Origin: Ichthyophonus hoferi
Taxonomy: Eukaryota; Opisthokonta; Ichthyosporea; Ichthyophonida; Ichthyophonidae
Length of the DNA stretch: 11,397 bases
NCBI GenBank assembly: GCA_002751075.1
Contig: NAOQ01000064.1
Location: forward strand, 153,463 to 164,859
Reading direction: 5' to 3'
Below are positions 1-11,397 of the stretch, piece by piece. The position numbers were made by a program, and so were the translations under genes. The notes below the pieces were generated by a model. That model ran no database searches and was not told the DNA's origin. It saw only the letters and a list, made by a program, of their open reading frames with translations. The first letter of the stretch is position 1; each line of letters starts with the position of its first letter.

Positions 1-19
1 ATATATGTATGTATGTATG

Positions 20-78
<59 letters not shown>

Positions 79-110
79 ATACATTTATATATGTGTGTAT
101 GTATATAACT
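1..110. repeat. (ATGT)n tetranucleotide microsatellite in an RPA1 intron
   Basis: The first ~85 bases are repeats of GTAT/ATGT broken by ATATAT units, fading into a TATATGTGTGTATGTATAT tail. The array lies in the intron just left of the 181-257 exon. Confidence 0.95.
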
Positions 111-180
111 TTATTTTCCCAATTAAGAAATTACATATCCAAGATCCAATTATACTCTCTCTTCTATGATTAGCTAACAG

Positions 181-257
181 TCATATGACTATACAGAAAC
201 TACTGGTGGATATTTCTGTGAGAAATGCAACAAGGCCATAGATGGTTTTAAGATTAG
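181..257 (+). CDS. RPA1: RPA1 exon with zinc-ribbon Cys pair
   Basis: The acceptor follows ctaacag and the donor is AG|GTAAGT. The reading frame is closed by TAA just before the acceptor, which fixes this exon start. The exon encodes 25 codons and the first two bases of an Arg codon, including CEKC and the DGFKIR turn that continues into LMLNM of the next exon. Confidence 0.85.
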
Positions 258-1480
258 GTAAGTATAGGCCAATGTGGATATTAAATATTTAAATATTCTA
301 TATATATATTAGTACCTATACATATTTTTGTATATACGATGATCAGTTTGAATTTCGAATCTATTTGGTTATTAGTTAATATGTGCATTACATATATATT
401 AATTATAATTTTAAAATAAACCTCATTGGCTAGTATATATACATAGAGCCATTTATGAATAAATGGTAAATTGGCGTAATATGATTTGTCAAGATGGGCA
501 TAGATAAGCCTTAAGTAGTGCCTGTTTGTATTGCAGCCTTCAGCTAACCAATCAATATGTTCTATTATGTCACTCTCTTTCTTTCTTTCTTTCTCTCCCT
601 CTCCCTCTCCCAGGCTTATGCTGAATATGAGTGTAGTAGATTCCTTTGGCCAGGGCTGGATCACGGCCTTCCACGACCAGGCCGAACAGATCTTAGGAAT
701 TACTGGTGAAGATCTGCACCAATTAAATGAGGTATATAAATAGATTGATGCTTACTTTATATATCATGTTATTTTTTAGTTCTATTTTTGGATTGGTCAA
801 TCTATTTTTACAAGAAACTTTTTGCTTTGGTAAAGATATCTACCTTTTCCGTATAAGGGAGTTTGTTGTATATCTATTTATATTAACCGTAGACACCCCC
901 CTTTCTTCCTAGACTAATACTGACATGTACGATGCGGTATTCACACGAGCCAACTTCACTCACGCTATGTTTAAACTGAGAGGAAAGCCTGAAATATATC
1001 AGGTAAGTTAGATTATACATATATACCTATGCATGTACATACATCCCTTTCTCTTTCCCCGTCAGCTGTCTTTTGCCGTATACCCATCTATTTGTCTATA
1101 TACAATCCATCTCATAATCATGATGTTAACCAATTAATAAACGTGATTAAAAATTAAAAATCAATTAAAACGCTTTCAGGATCCGAGACATATATTATAA
1201 TAATGTCACAATAAGATTTATTATATATATAAAAATGAAACACATAATTTACAATAAAATTTACATCCTATAAATCTAAATCTGGGACAGTTTAAAAATA
1301 ATATTGGGAAGTGTCATTATTATTCATATGATAGTTAATACTGGTTAATTATTGGCTGATATGAACCAATCACAGGACGAGGCTAGAATGCGAATCACCA
1401 TGCAGGCCCAGAAGCCCGTAGATTTTAAATCAGAATCAGCCAATATGTTGGCAGAGATCTCTCGACTTAGAGGGCGCTAA
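181..1480 (+). CDS. RPA1: RPA1 (replication protein A 70 kDa subunit), C-terminal part, four exons
   Basis: RPA1 is the large subunit of the nuclear single-stranded-DNA-binding trimer used in replication, repair and recombination. Four exons join in frame: 181-257, 614-731, 913-1002 and 1376-1480, giving 129 residues and a TAA stop. The first exon carries the YFCEKCNK segment, which matches the second Cys-x2-Cys pair of the zinc ribbon in OB-fold DBD-C (human YRCEKC). The later exons match the rest of DBD-C: the QGWITAFHDQAEQILG, VFTRANF and RMRITMQAQKPVDF blocks align with human QQWVTCFQESAEAILG, VFQNANF and RIKATVMDVKPVDY. The C-terminal helix region (trimer contact in the family) ends SRLRGR. 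All junctions are GT-AG with consistent phases (2, 0, 0). The N-terminal domains (RPA70N, DBD-A, DBD-B) lie left of the window, so the gene is partial only because of the window edge. The gene converges on the unidentified minus-strand gene ending at 2074. Confidence 0.93.
258..613 (+). other. RPA1 intron (356 bp) with polypyrimidine microsatellite at its 3' end
   Basis: The intron runs from GTAAGT to CCCTCTCCCAG. Positions 571-611 are a simple repeat of CTTT then CTCCCT units that doubles as the polypyrimidine tract. A second good acceptor-like site (CCTGTTTGTATTGCAG) ends at 536. Joining to it from the phase-2 upstream exon would shift the frame and reach a TGA inside the next exon, so it is read here as a decoy. 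Otherwise the intron is AT-rich with no other feature seen. Confidence 0.85.
614..731 (+). CDS. RPA1: RPA1 exon, DBD-C core
   Basis: This exon begins with the last base of the split Arg codon after a CTCTCCCAG acceptor and ends LHQLNE before a GTATATA donor. It encodes 39 codons and holds the GWITAFHDQAEQILG block, which is diagnostic of RPA1 DBD-C. Confidence 0.92.
913..1002 (+). CDS. RPA1: RPA1 exon, DBD-C beta-strands
   Basis: This is a 30-codon, phase 0-0 exon after a TTCTTCCTAG acceptor and before a GTAAGT donor. VFTRANF corresponds to human VFQNANF, and MFKLRGKPEIYQ to the IFRVRVKVETYN strand. Confidence 0.93.
1003..1375 (+). other. RPA1 intron (373 bp)
   Basis: The intron runs from GTAAGT to CAATCACAG. 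It is AT-rich and no coding stretch is seen. It contains a 16-base word AAATCAATTAAAACGC near 1158-1173 that recurs at about 9228-9243, and CCAAT/ATTGG pentamers at about 1130, 1353 and 1367. Confidence 0.85.
1376..1480 (+). CDS. RPA1: RPA1 terminal exon
   Basis: The acceptor is CAATCACAG and the exon encodes 34 residues and TAA. DEARMRITMQAQKPVDF matches human DESRIKATVMDVKPVDY. The last stretch (SANMLAEISRLRGR) corresponds to the C-terminal trimerisation helix. Confidence 0.93.
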   Translation, partial: DEARMRITMQAQKPVDFKSESANMLAEISRLRGR

Positions 1481-2073
1481 TTGGCTGCAGAGTTTATTAT
1501 TATTATGCCAATGAATAAATCTTGTTAAAATTTATCTGCTGCTGCTTTGGTTTGTTATTGTTTTGGTTGGACAATATGGTGTATTGTTATTGTTTGGGAT
1601 TGTAATATATAGAGGAGGTATAGAATTGTATAATCGAATCGGGTCTGGCCCGGCCCTAGAAGTGTAGTCAGCAACTTAATTGGACGACCATACGATTAAT
1701 CTTATTTAATGCTTTTGAGTGCATAGTTTAGTACCGCTAACTCTAACACACATCATTTGCAAATTTTATTTTAAAAAAGAAAAAAGAAAAAAGAAAAAGG
1801 ATTTCGAAGACGGTTGGGGTAGAAAAGAAATAACTTTAATTGCAAGTTATGATTGGCCATGAAATTATATAACATTGGTGTAATATGATACTTATTTGTT
1901 TTTATATTTATATTTGTATATATAGATTTTAAAAACTAGACTTACATTGGCTTATAAATATTACATATATATCAAGATTATTTATACCTGAGGTGAAATA
2001 AAATCCTTTTTAGAATATTTTAAATAGAAAAAGTCCAGCCAATCTAATTACTTGATCGGAACTAAAAGACAGA
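1481..2073. other. Convergent intergenic region between RPA1 and the unidentified minus-strand exon
   Basis: This stretch holds the short RPA1 3' UTR and poly(A) signal. An A/G tract near 1773-1800 is made of repeated GAAAAAA units. Six CCAAT/ATTGG pentamers lie at about 1484, 1509, 1678, 1853, 1874 and 1948, with one more at 2039. The 3' UTR of the minus-strand gene should also lie here, but no canonical AATAAA for that strand (TTTATT on +) is seen close to its stop. No tRNA or other RNA gene is recognised. Confidence 0.6.
1514..1519 (+). terminator. RPA1 poly(A) signal AATAAA with GT-rich downstream region
   Basis: A canonical AATAAA lies 33 bases after the RPA1 stop. It is followed at about 1540-1570 by a GT-rich stretch (TTTGGTTTG, TTTTGGTTGG) of the kind that acts as a downstream cleavage element. 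The 3' UTR would therefore be very short, about 50-60 nt. Confidence 0.7.
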
Positions 2074-2298
2074 TTACATTGCATACGATTCAGTGATAGT
2101 TCTAGCGACTTGCCTACAGGCTTTGGGATCTCCAATTGGGTTGTGAATAGTGGGGATAGCTAATTGATCTGATCTGTCTTTAAGGCTTCGTTGTAGTGAT
2201 AGAGACTCCATAAAAAGAGCGTATACCAACTCTCTGGGTACCTGGCTGTCATGTTTATACCTCTGCTCTAATTCAGAGGGAATCGATGCCTTGATTCG
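2074..2298 (-). CDS. Terminal coding exon of an unidentified protein
   Basis: The minus strand is open for 74 codons and ends in TAA at 2076-2074. I do not recognise the family. The translation reads RIKASIPSELEQRYKHDSQV at its start and RQVARTITESYAM at its end. The middle holds an alpha-helical-looking PRELVYALFMESLSLQRSLK segment followed by a DQLAIPTIHNPIGDP loop. It is mixed in charge and has no obvious membrane segment. GC is about 45%, like the RPA1 and GFPT exons and unlike the roughly 30% around it, and codon use looks ordinary. The frame is closed by TGA at 2310-2308, so it must be entered by splicing. The best acceptor is CACCTAAG just before 2298 (phase 0), with weaker AGs giving starts at 2306 or 2289. 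Upstream exons should lie between 2300 and about 4100 but are not securely found. It could be a live gene's last exon or a stranded relic. Confidence 0.6.
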   Translation of the reverse strand, partial: RIKASIPSELEQRYKHDSQVPRELVYALFMESLSLQRSLKDRSDQLAIPTIHNPIGDPKACRQVARTITESYAM

Positions 2299-3513
2299 CT
2301 TAGGTGCTCATGTGGAAATTTCACAATGCGGCCGATGAGTAAGGGGTGATATATTACGATGTACAATAACTATTACATTTGAAGCAGCGAGAGATCTGAA
2401 CACCGATTATCGTATGAGTGCATGTCAATTGCAGTTAACATCTGTGAAGTGCTTATATGTTTATCTTACGCATTTCAATGCAATGTCATTCCAAACGCGC
2501 AATATCAAGTATTGGCTATCCTGTCATTTAAATAAGTAGTCTTAAGTGGAACTTGACTAGCTTAGTATGAGTCACAGCTGCTAGTAAATTATGGATACTG
2601 ATTTTAAGTTTTGTGGAACATTACATGATTTCTTTAAAAGTCGCAGGGATAAAGACCGATTTTAATTTTGTTTGAGTGTTCAATCCCTTGTATTAGCTCT
2701 TTTAACCCGGACAAGATTGCAATGTATTAATGAGATAATATGGCATATTCTTCCAGTTGTATTCATTATTGACTAATCGTAAAGACTCCTATTGGCTACT
2801 ACTACTCACGTTGGGTTACAGAGACCCACTAGAATTGTGTGATCCTACCTCAATACTCGAATACTTTTATGTCCTCATTAAGATGGCAAATTAACCAATT
2901 TCCTCATTGACGTAAGTGTTTACATACCGTATGTATATCAATCACATCATGTCTACGTTGTGCGATACCATCATTGAATATCCTAATAATGACCGTTATC
3001 TATACAATCAGCAGATATTCTAACGCTTTTTCTTGTGAATTTTACTTGGCCTGTTAATAGCCGACTATTACACAATTTCTAATTAACAATATAGGATTGC
3101 TGTTATTTAGTATATAAAACATAAAATGTCGGATTCTATAGAAGATAATATAGAACTTTGTCCTGTATTTTTTACGCTAATTATTGTCTGCCTGGAATTT
3201 TGATCTGAAGCTTTCCTACTTCTAACCATTTAATTGGTCGGAATAAAAATATATAACGTCAGCAACGATTTCTTAGCGCTATATAATCAAATTCAGAATA
3301 AATCGAGATAACAGTTGGGTTTTGGAGCGCAATTTTTAAGTGATTCTTCCGTTAAACTCTGAATATTTAACTTTACTGAAACTGGAACGGTTGCCTCTGC
3401 TACAGTTTGACGATTCCTTTCATATTTGTAAGTAGCTGAAGTTTACCTAATACATTTTTTTCTCTCACAATTAGTTTATAAAAACTCCATTCGTTTAAAA
3501 TCAGTTTTATAAT

Positions 3514-3619
3514 TTTTTTATTATCGAATTAAAAAATGATCGATTACCAATTGGTCGATACCTATATGGTATCGGATGGTGCATTTTTTTATGCATTGGG
3601 GGGTTATTTTTATAAATAA
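3514..3619. repeat. Cluster of consecutive short inverted repeats
   Basis: Five inverted repeats follow one another: TTTTTTA/TAAAAAA (3514-3520, 3530-3536); the perfect 10-base palindrome ACCAATTGGT (3546-3555); CGATACC/GGTATCG (3556-3562, 3568-3574); TGCAT/ATGCA around a T-run (3580-3584, 3591-3595); and TTATTT/AAATAA (3604-3609, 3614-3619). Outer arms ATCGA/TCGAT (3539-3543, 3555-3559) also frame the 10-base palindrome. Function is unknown: it could be a dimeric protein site, part of a small inverted-repeat element, or chance in AT-rich DNA. Confidence 0.5.
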
Positions 3620-4189
3620 AGCTCTGAACCAATAAGAACATAAATCAGTCGCCAAGACTCCATCCCTATCAATTAACTAGGAATCAACATCTTTTTATTA
3701 TTCTAGTGTAATAGTCAAATAGAGGACTGAACCGCAAAAGTGTGTAAAACGCATTGGTTCCAACCGCTATTTATGATGTGAATGTACTGAACTGTCTTGG
3801 AAAATAATTAAAAAATATTACAATTATATAGTAATACTGCTAATAATAATAATTGCGCAGTATACATTATTGCTACACTATTAATTTGTTTGTGATAAAT
3901 CCACGTGCTGTATCAGACTGCATAAGTAACAATACATGAATGATATTATGTATGTTTTGTGAAGGGCATAAATTTAATGAGCACCTAAACCAATCATATA
4001 CTTCCATTATATATAAACGCTTGTAAAATCAACACCTACTATTTTTTAGCTTTTAAATGAAAAAATTTGAAAGTAGTAATACTTACTAAAAACTCGATGA
4101 AAAATAAAATGATGAGCAAGGAGAAAGAACACTAAATTAAAATTTCAACTACCAATCAAATCCAGCCCCAAATGAACATAGAATATATA

Positions 4190-4195
4190 TTTATT
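4190..4195 (-). terminator. GFPT poly(A) signal AATAAA
   Basis: TTTATT on the + strand reads AATAAA on the GFPT strand, about 200 nt after the GFPT stop. Further along, the GFPT strand is GT-rich (TTTGGGGCTGGATTTGATTG, about 4173-4154), which fits a downstream cleavage element. Confidence 0.55.
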
Positions 4196-4393
4196 TATAT
4201 TTTCATATGCCTTCAAGGCGTACTCCAAGTGACATAACAGTCATTTCATATAACGCTGTTATATATCCTATACCATATACAAAATTATAGATAACTGAAA
4301 CAAATCATAATGCAATAGCGTCACAGTCAAGTAGGTACATATGCATATTTTGTTATGTAATCTACTCTTTATCGTATGCTACATAATTATCTC

Positions 4394-8130
<3,737 letters not shown>

Positions 8131-8152
8131 TTCTGGATTTCTCTTTCAGAAT

Positions 8153-8185
8153 TCAAAAGGAAGAAAAAAAAAGAAGAAAAAAAAG
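8153..8185 (-). other. Pyrimidine-rich GFPT leader tract
   Basis: The GFPT strand reads CTTTTTTTTCTTCTTTTTTT and on to CCTTTTG before the ATG. If the cap lies at or near 8185-8190 this is a TOP-like 5' leader. Alternatively it is the polypyrimidine tract of a 5'-UTR intron, with AG at GAATTCTGAAAG or at TCCAG directly before AAATG. Confidence 0.5.
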
Positions 8186-8217
8186 CAAGGATATCATAAC
8201 TGGAAATGACGGAATAT

Positions 8218-8225
8218 CTTTTATA
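8218..8225 (-). promoter_or_regulatory. GFPT TATA box TATAAAAG
   Basis: CTTTTATA on the + strand reads TATAAAAG toward GFPT, 88-95 bp before the ATG. A start site would be expected about 30 bp on, near 8190-8196, at TATCCTTGC, just before the pyrimidine tract. This gives a leader of about 60-65 nt. Not proven without transcript ends. Confidence 0.5.
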
Positions 8226-8244
8226 GGAGGATAAAATTCGATCA

Positions 8245-8249
8245 CCAAT
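8245..8249 (-). promoter_or_regulatory. Inverted CCAAT box upstream of the GFPT TATA box
   Basis: CACCAATCA on the + strand (ATTGG on the GFPT strand) lies 20 bp beyond the TATA box and matches an NF-Y core. The spacing suits a promoter, but the same pentamer is common throughout this window, so the call is weak. Confidence 0.35.
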
Positions 8250-8895
8250 CAATGCCTTTATTCGAAAGTTTAAATCACTGCAATTTATAATTGGCTGACT
8301 GCTTAGCTTAGTTATGTTATATCTTTTGATTAGTTGCCTACTTGGGGGTTATTCATATATTCTTCTGCATTTAAAGTATATGATGACTGTTCCTTAAATT
8401 TGTTAAATAAATGTCATATTTTATTGAACTAATAGTAAATGTACATATAAAATATTATTTATTTTAAATTAAAAAAATGACCTTATTCACACCCAAGATG
8501 ACTACCATAGGGCTATATTGATGTGAAATGGCTCTTGATCTTGATATGATCTTATTTAAATTTGTGCACTTCACATTCTAATGTGGTTAATAACATAATC
8601 CAATTAACCAATAGCTACGCGCTTCATATTTCCCTGCCAAACCTATTTTTTTCCTTGGCTTTTACAGATTCATAATTTTATACTACCCAATCGTAATACG
8701 ATTCAACGTTGACTGGAATACTATTGGCTTGATTATGAATAATCGTAGTTTAAATCTAAAATTACAATACTACATGATCTTTTTCATGTTCAAAAAAGAA
8801 ATAATGTACACAAATTTATAGTGCTATAAAGTATATACAATAATTATTTATTTATTTAGGAGGATTTTTTTTTTTATTGTACATAATATATACAC

Positions 8896-8912
8896 ATATA
8901 TATATATATATA
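8896..8912. repeat. (TA)n dinucleotide repeat
   Basis: An unbroken ATATATATATATATATA run preceded by TATACAC. Cruciform-prone simple sequence. Confidence 0.9.
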
Positions 8913-10327
8913 CTCATGAAATATTACCTTATGAAGCATGGTGGTAATTATTTGCTACTACTATATTTTACGTTTCAAAATTCAAACTTTGGCAGTCTAA
9001 ATAATTTATAAGAAAAGAAAGACAGAAAAAATTCTTACGGATCATAATTCTTAATGCAATGTTCTACAGGGTTTGCACCGATTAGAAAAATATATCACTT
9101 TATCCATGTTAAAAAAATCTGGGATACGTATAAGGTAAGACCTCTAATATCCTATCACTGCAAATAGGTTTAGATGAGACAGCCCAAACGCATTTTTCAA
9201 AAATAATCCTGTATTAAACTAAAAAATAAATCAATTAAAACGCCAGCCTTAACCTCATTGGAGACCTGTTACACATTAATAGAATCCAAGATAAGATAAG
9301 ATAAAGATGGAGTATACCACAAATAATTATCCCCAAAATAGATTTCGCCTCCTACTGTGCAAACTGCATGTAACATTCCTATGGCTCGTCCAAGTATGTC
9401 TGTATGAACGACAAATAAAACTGCTGAATTGAATTATGGTATTGGTTCAGGTATAGTCACACCTAGCAACAAAATAAAGTCTTTCGTTGCAATAATAACC
9501 ACATAAGAAGACAGCTCACAGCTAAATATCATTATTTACTCCAATGTGAATATCTTAGTAGGTGCTCTCATCAATTTAAAAAGCAATATTTACTCAATTT
9601 TGTTTCAGAATGAGTTAGTTGGACATGTCGAGCTCTGAGAAGATGAGAACCAAGACCGTGATGCTTCTAATAGTACTTCGGTACTAATTGAATGCAATTT
9701 TCAATAGAATATATGCATAAATCTTTACGTACAGTGGGGTAATAAACGTTACAAATGAACATAAAACGAGGTATCGGTCCAGTAAGTTAATAATACTACA
9801 AGTGACATTACTTGATACCACTGGAACAAGTGTAATATATAATAATAATTCCTTATTCATTTATTTATTTGTACTGAAATATAACATATTCCATTTATTT
9901 TTTATATGCTATTAATTATATAGTAGATAGCATCTATCAAGCCTGTATAGTAGCCTAAATAGTAATGACTCGAATTGAGATTAACTCTTGTATGAACTAT
10001 ATTATAATAAGTTAAAATTTTAATCTGAACTCAGTCTAGCTGTATCACGTGTTTAGACTGGTTTAAATTAACCACAATAGTTGAGATGGGAATTAGCGTT
10101 TTGCTTTCACTATCACCAGCTGACATGCGTCACGGTCACAAAGTGGCTTAAAATAAAGATGAGTATATTAAGTATATTATGCTTATTCTATATATTATAC
10201 TGTTAGATATATTGGAATTATTATTATTTAGAATCATGAAAGCAAAATTTCAGATGAGTGATATTACCATATTAGGGTCTAAACGCGATTAAAATGTGAT
10301 GACTCTTTATTATCTTAGTATTACATA

Positions 10328-10350
10328 ATATTATTACTACTATTACTACA

Positions 10351-10419
<69 letters not shown>

Positions 10420-10526
10420 GGTATTATTATTATTATTATATTATTATTATTATTATCATTATTATTATTATTATTATTATTACTATTATTATTACTATTA
10501 TTATTGTATTGTTATTATTATTATGA
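10328..10526. repeat. (ATT)n trinucleotide array, interrupted
   Basis: About 200 bp of TTA/ATT units with scattered single-base interruptions (ACTATT, ATTGGT, ATCATT, TTGTATTG). The longest pure blocks are about 35-40 bp. It runs in the opposite orientation to the (AAT)n array at the window end. Confidence 0.95.
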
Positions 10527-10880
10527 TATTATACAATTTAGATAGGCACCATACCATAATAACAATAATAAAGTAATAAATACCATATATACTTCAACTA
10601 TTATAATATTATTACTGTTACATTTATTAGATAAAAAATGAAATTGTCAGTTGAATATTAACTGATACTAATATTATATATATATGATATTACTTTGCAA
10701 ACATTAATAAAGTAAATACTACATATACTTTTACCACAATTTATGTTTATTTGCAAGTCAAATAATAGGTAGCTAATAGTTAGTTGCTTGCTAAGCACAG
10801 TATATATATGTTTGGTTCAAAATCAAAAGCCTTCACCTACTATACCCACTTATGAACATGGGAGACGATGGTGGTAAAGA

Positions 10881-11060
10881 TTATATTATATTATATTATA
10901 TTATAGTGTATAGTGGTTTACATTGTATTATAGTGTAGTATATTATTATAGTGCTTCATAGTGTATTATCTTACAGTGTATTATAGTATAACAGTCTATT
11001 CCAATGTTATAATCTATTATAGTCTATTGCAGAATTTTAGGGTATGTTAGTATATTGTGT
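10881..11060. repeat. (TTATA)n then degenerate TATTATAGTGTA-type tandem repeat
   Basis: Five perfect TTATA units (10881-10905) pass into an imperfect array in which words such as TATTATAGTGTA, TCATAGTGTATTAT, TTACAGTGTATTATAGTATA and ATCTATTATAGTCTATTG recur about every 12-20 bases. It looks like an old diverged minisatellite that grew from the pentamer. Confidence 0.75.
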
Positions 11061-11207
11061 GTATTATTGTATTATGATCTTGTATACGATAATGTGGTAA
11101 TGTAATATCCACATGCGCTTACACTGTACCATTTCTGGCTCTACACCTAATGTGCTGTTGCCCAATGGGCTTATTGTTTATTGTTTCGTTCATATATGTT
11201 GATTGCT

Positions 11208-11208
<1 letters not shown>

Positions 11209-11238
<30 letters not shown>

Positions 11239-11397
11239 GTAATAATATAGTAATACTAATGATAATGATAATAAGAACAATAATAATAATAATAATAGTA
11301 ATCCAAATCATAACAATAATAATAATATTATTATTACTAATTGTAATAAGAATAATAATAGTGATAAGAATAATAATACTAACAATAATAATAGTAG
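11209..11397. repeat. (AAT)n trinucleotide array, interrupted, continues past the window
   Basis: AAT/ATA units with interruptions (AGTAAT, ACTAATGAT, AAGAACAAT, ATCCAAATC). Single-strand complementarity to the (ATT)n array about 680 bp to the left would allow a long foldback. Confidence 0.95.

Larger units (their letters stand above)
2299..4393. other. Largely non-coding region between the unidentified exon and GFPT
   Basis: No gene can be supported on either strand. The region should contain the upstream exons or promoter of the minus-strand gene ending at 2074. The only stretch with some coding look is 3268-3435 (- strand). It holds a run of short palindromes at 3514-3619, two CCAATTGG octamer palindromes counting 2132-2139 next door and 3547-3554, and the GFPT 3' UTR at its right end. 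Base composition is slightly less AT-rich than the far right of the window, with no long simple repeats. Confidence 0.5.
8251..11397. other. Long region without a supportable gene
   Basis: This 3.1 kb upstream of GFPT is AT-rich, with stops frequent in all frames. The left half (8251-10300) has unique sequence with a (TA)n run near 8896-8912, a triple AGATA at 9289-9304, and a 44% GC patch at 9333-9413 that is open on both strands. The right third is dominated by simple and degenerate repeats. No tRNA, transposon or viral-element coding sequence was recognised. It may include a distal promoter for GFPT or for a gene to the right. Confidence 0.6.

Noticed and set aside
281-664. Minus-strand frame of 127 codons crossing RPA1 intron and exon
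   Set aside because: It overlaps the RPA1 exon antisense, and its sequence is low-complexity (EKERKKES from the CTTT repeat, then Ile/Tyr/Asn from AT-rich DNA).
727-912. Plus-strand frame of 61 codons
   Set aside because: It is RPA1 intron sequence between well-supported splice sites; its composition follows AT-rich DNA.
3126-3203. Small plus-strand frame MSDSIEDNIELCPVFFTLII with a TATATAAAA just before it
   Set aside because: 25 codons is common by chance here, and no splice partner or family match is visible.
3834-3863. Hairpin ATACTGC...GCAGTAT
   Set aside because: A 7-bp stem with a 16-base loop and no U-tract or conserved context; expected by chance at this composition.
9072-9132. 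Exon-like segment flanked by TTCTACAG and GTAAGA
   Set aside because: Two frames are open, so neither is favoured. The only nearby continuation would need an intron of about 33 bp, too short for this gene style.
9289-9304. Three tandem AGATA/GATAA words resembling GATA-factor sites
   Set aside because: Best explained as a short pentanucleotide repeat; no promoter is identified next to it.
9608-9684. TTTTGTTTCAG acceptor-like site followed by ATG TCG AGC TCT frame of 20 codons
   Set aside because: A good-looking acceptor, but the frames after it close within 9-20 codons and no partner exon is found.

Overview
This is an AT-rich (about 70% A+T by eye) eukaryotic nuclear window. Its genes have GT-AG introns of roughly 180-500 bp, and its non-coding DNA is rich in microsatellites. 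Both recognisable proteins resemble animal orthologues. The glucosamine-6-phosphate synthase carries the animal/fungal type insert and ends in the family's [11 protein letters not shown] tail; the other protein is the C-terminus of RPA1. The AT content, short introns and close spacing would suit an early-branching animal such as a placozoan, sponge or cnidarian. That assignment is an inference, not a demonstration.

Layout. Positions 1-1480 (+ strand) hold the last four exons of RPA1 (replication protein A, 70 kDa subunit), followed by a poly(A) signal at 1514-1519. Positions 2074-2298 (- strand) hold one unlisted coding exon of 74 codons plus a stop. It looks real but I do not recognise its product; it converges on RPA1. 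Positions 2299-4393 are mostly non-coding: possible upstream exons of that gene, a cluster of short palindromes, and the GFPT 3' UTR. Positions 4394-8130 (- strand) contain a complete five-exon GFPT gene of 705 codons, with a TATA box, an inverted CCAAT box and a pyrimidine-rich leader just upstream (8131-8250). Positions 8251-11397 hold no gene I can support. This part carries (TA)n, a large (ATT)n array, a degenerate TATTATAGTGTA-type tandem repeat and a large (AAT)n array that runs off the end.

The two named genes are unrelated housekeeping genes: ssDNA binding in replication and repair, and the entry step of the hexosamine pathway. Nothing indicates an operon or a joint system. I found no tRNA, rRNA, CRISPR, transposon or viral fossil. 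The points most worth a second look are the unidentified exon at 2074-2298, a roughly 2.5-fold excess of CCAAT/ATTGG pentamers across non-coding DNA, the palindrome cluster at 3514-3619, and the opposed (ATT)n/(AAT)n arrays at the right end.
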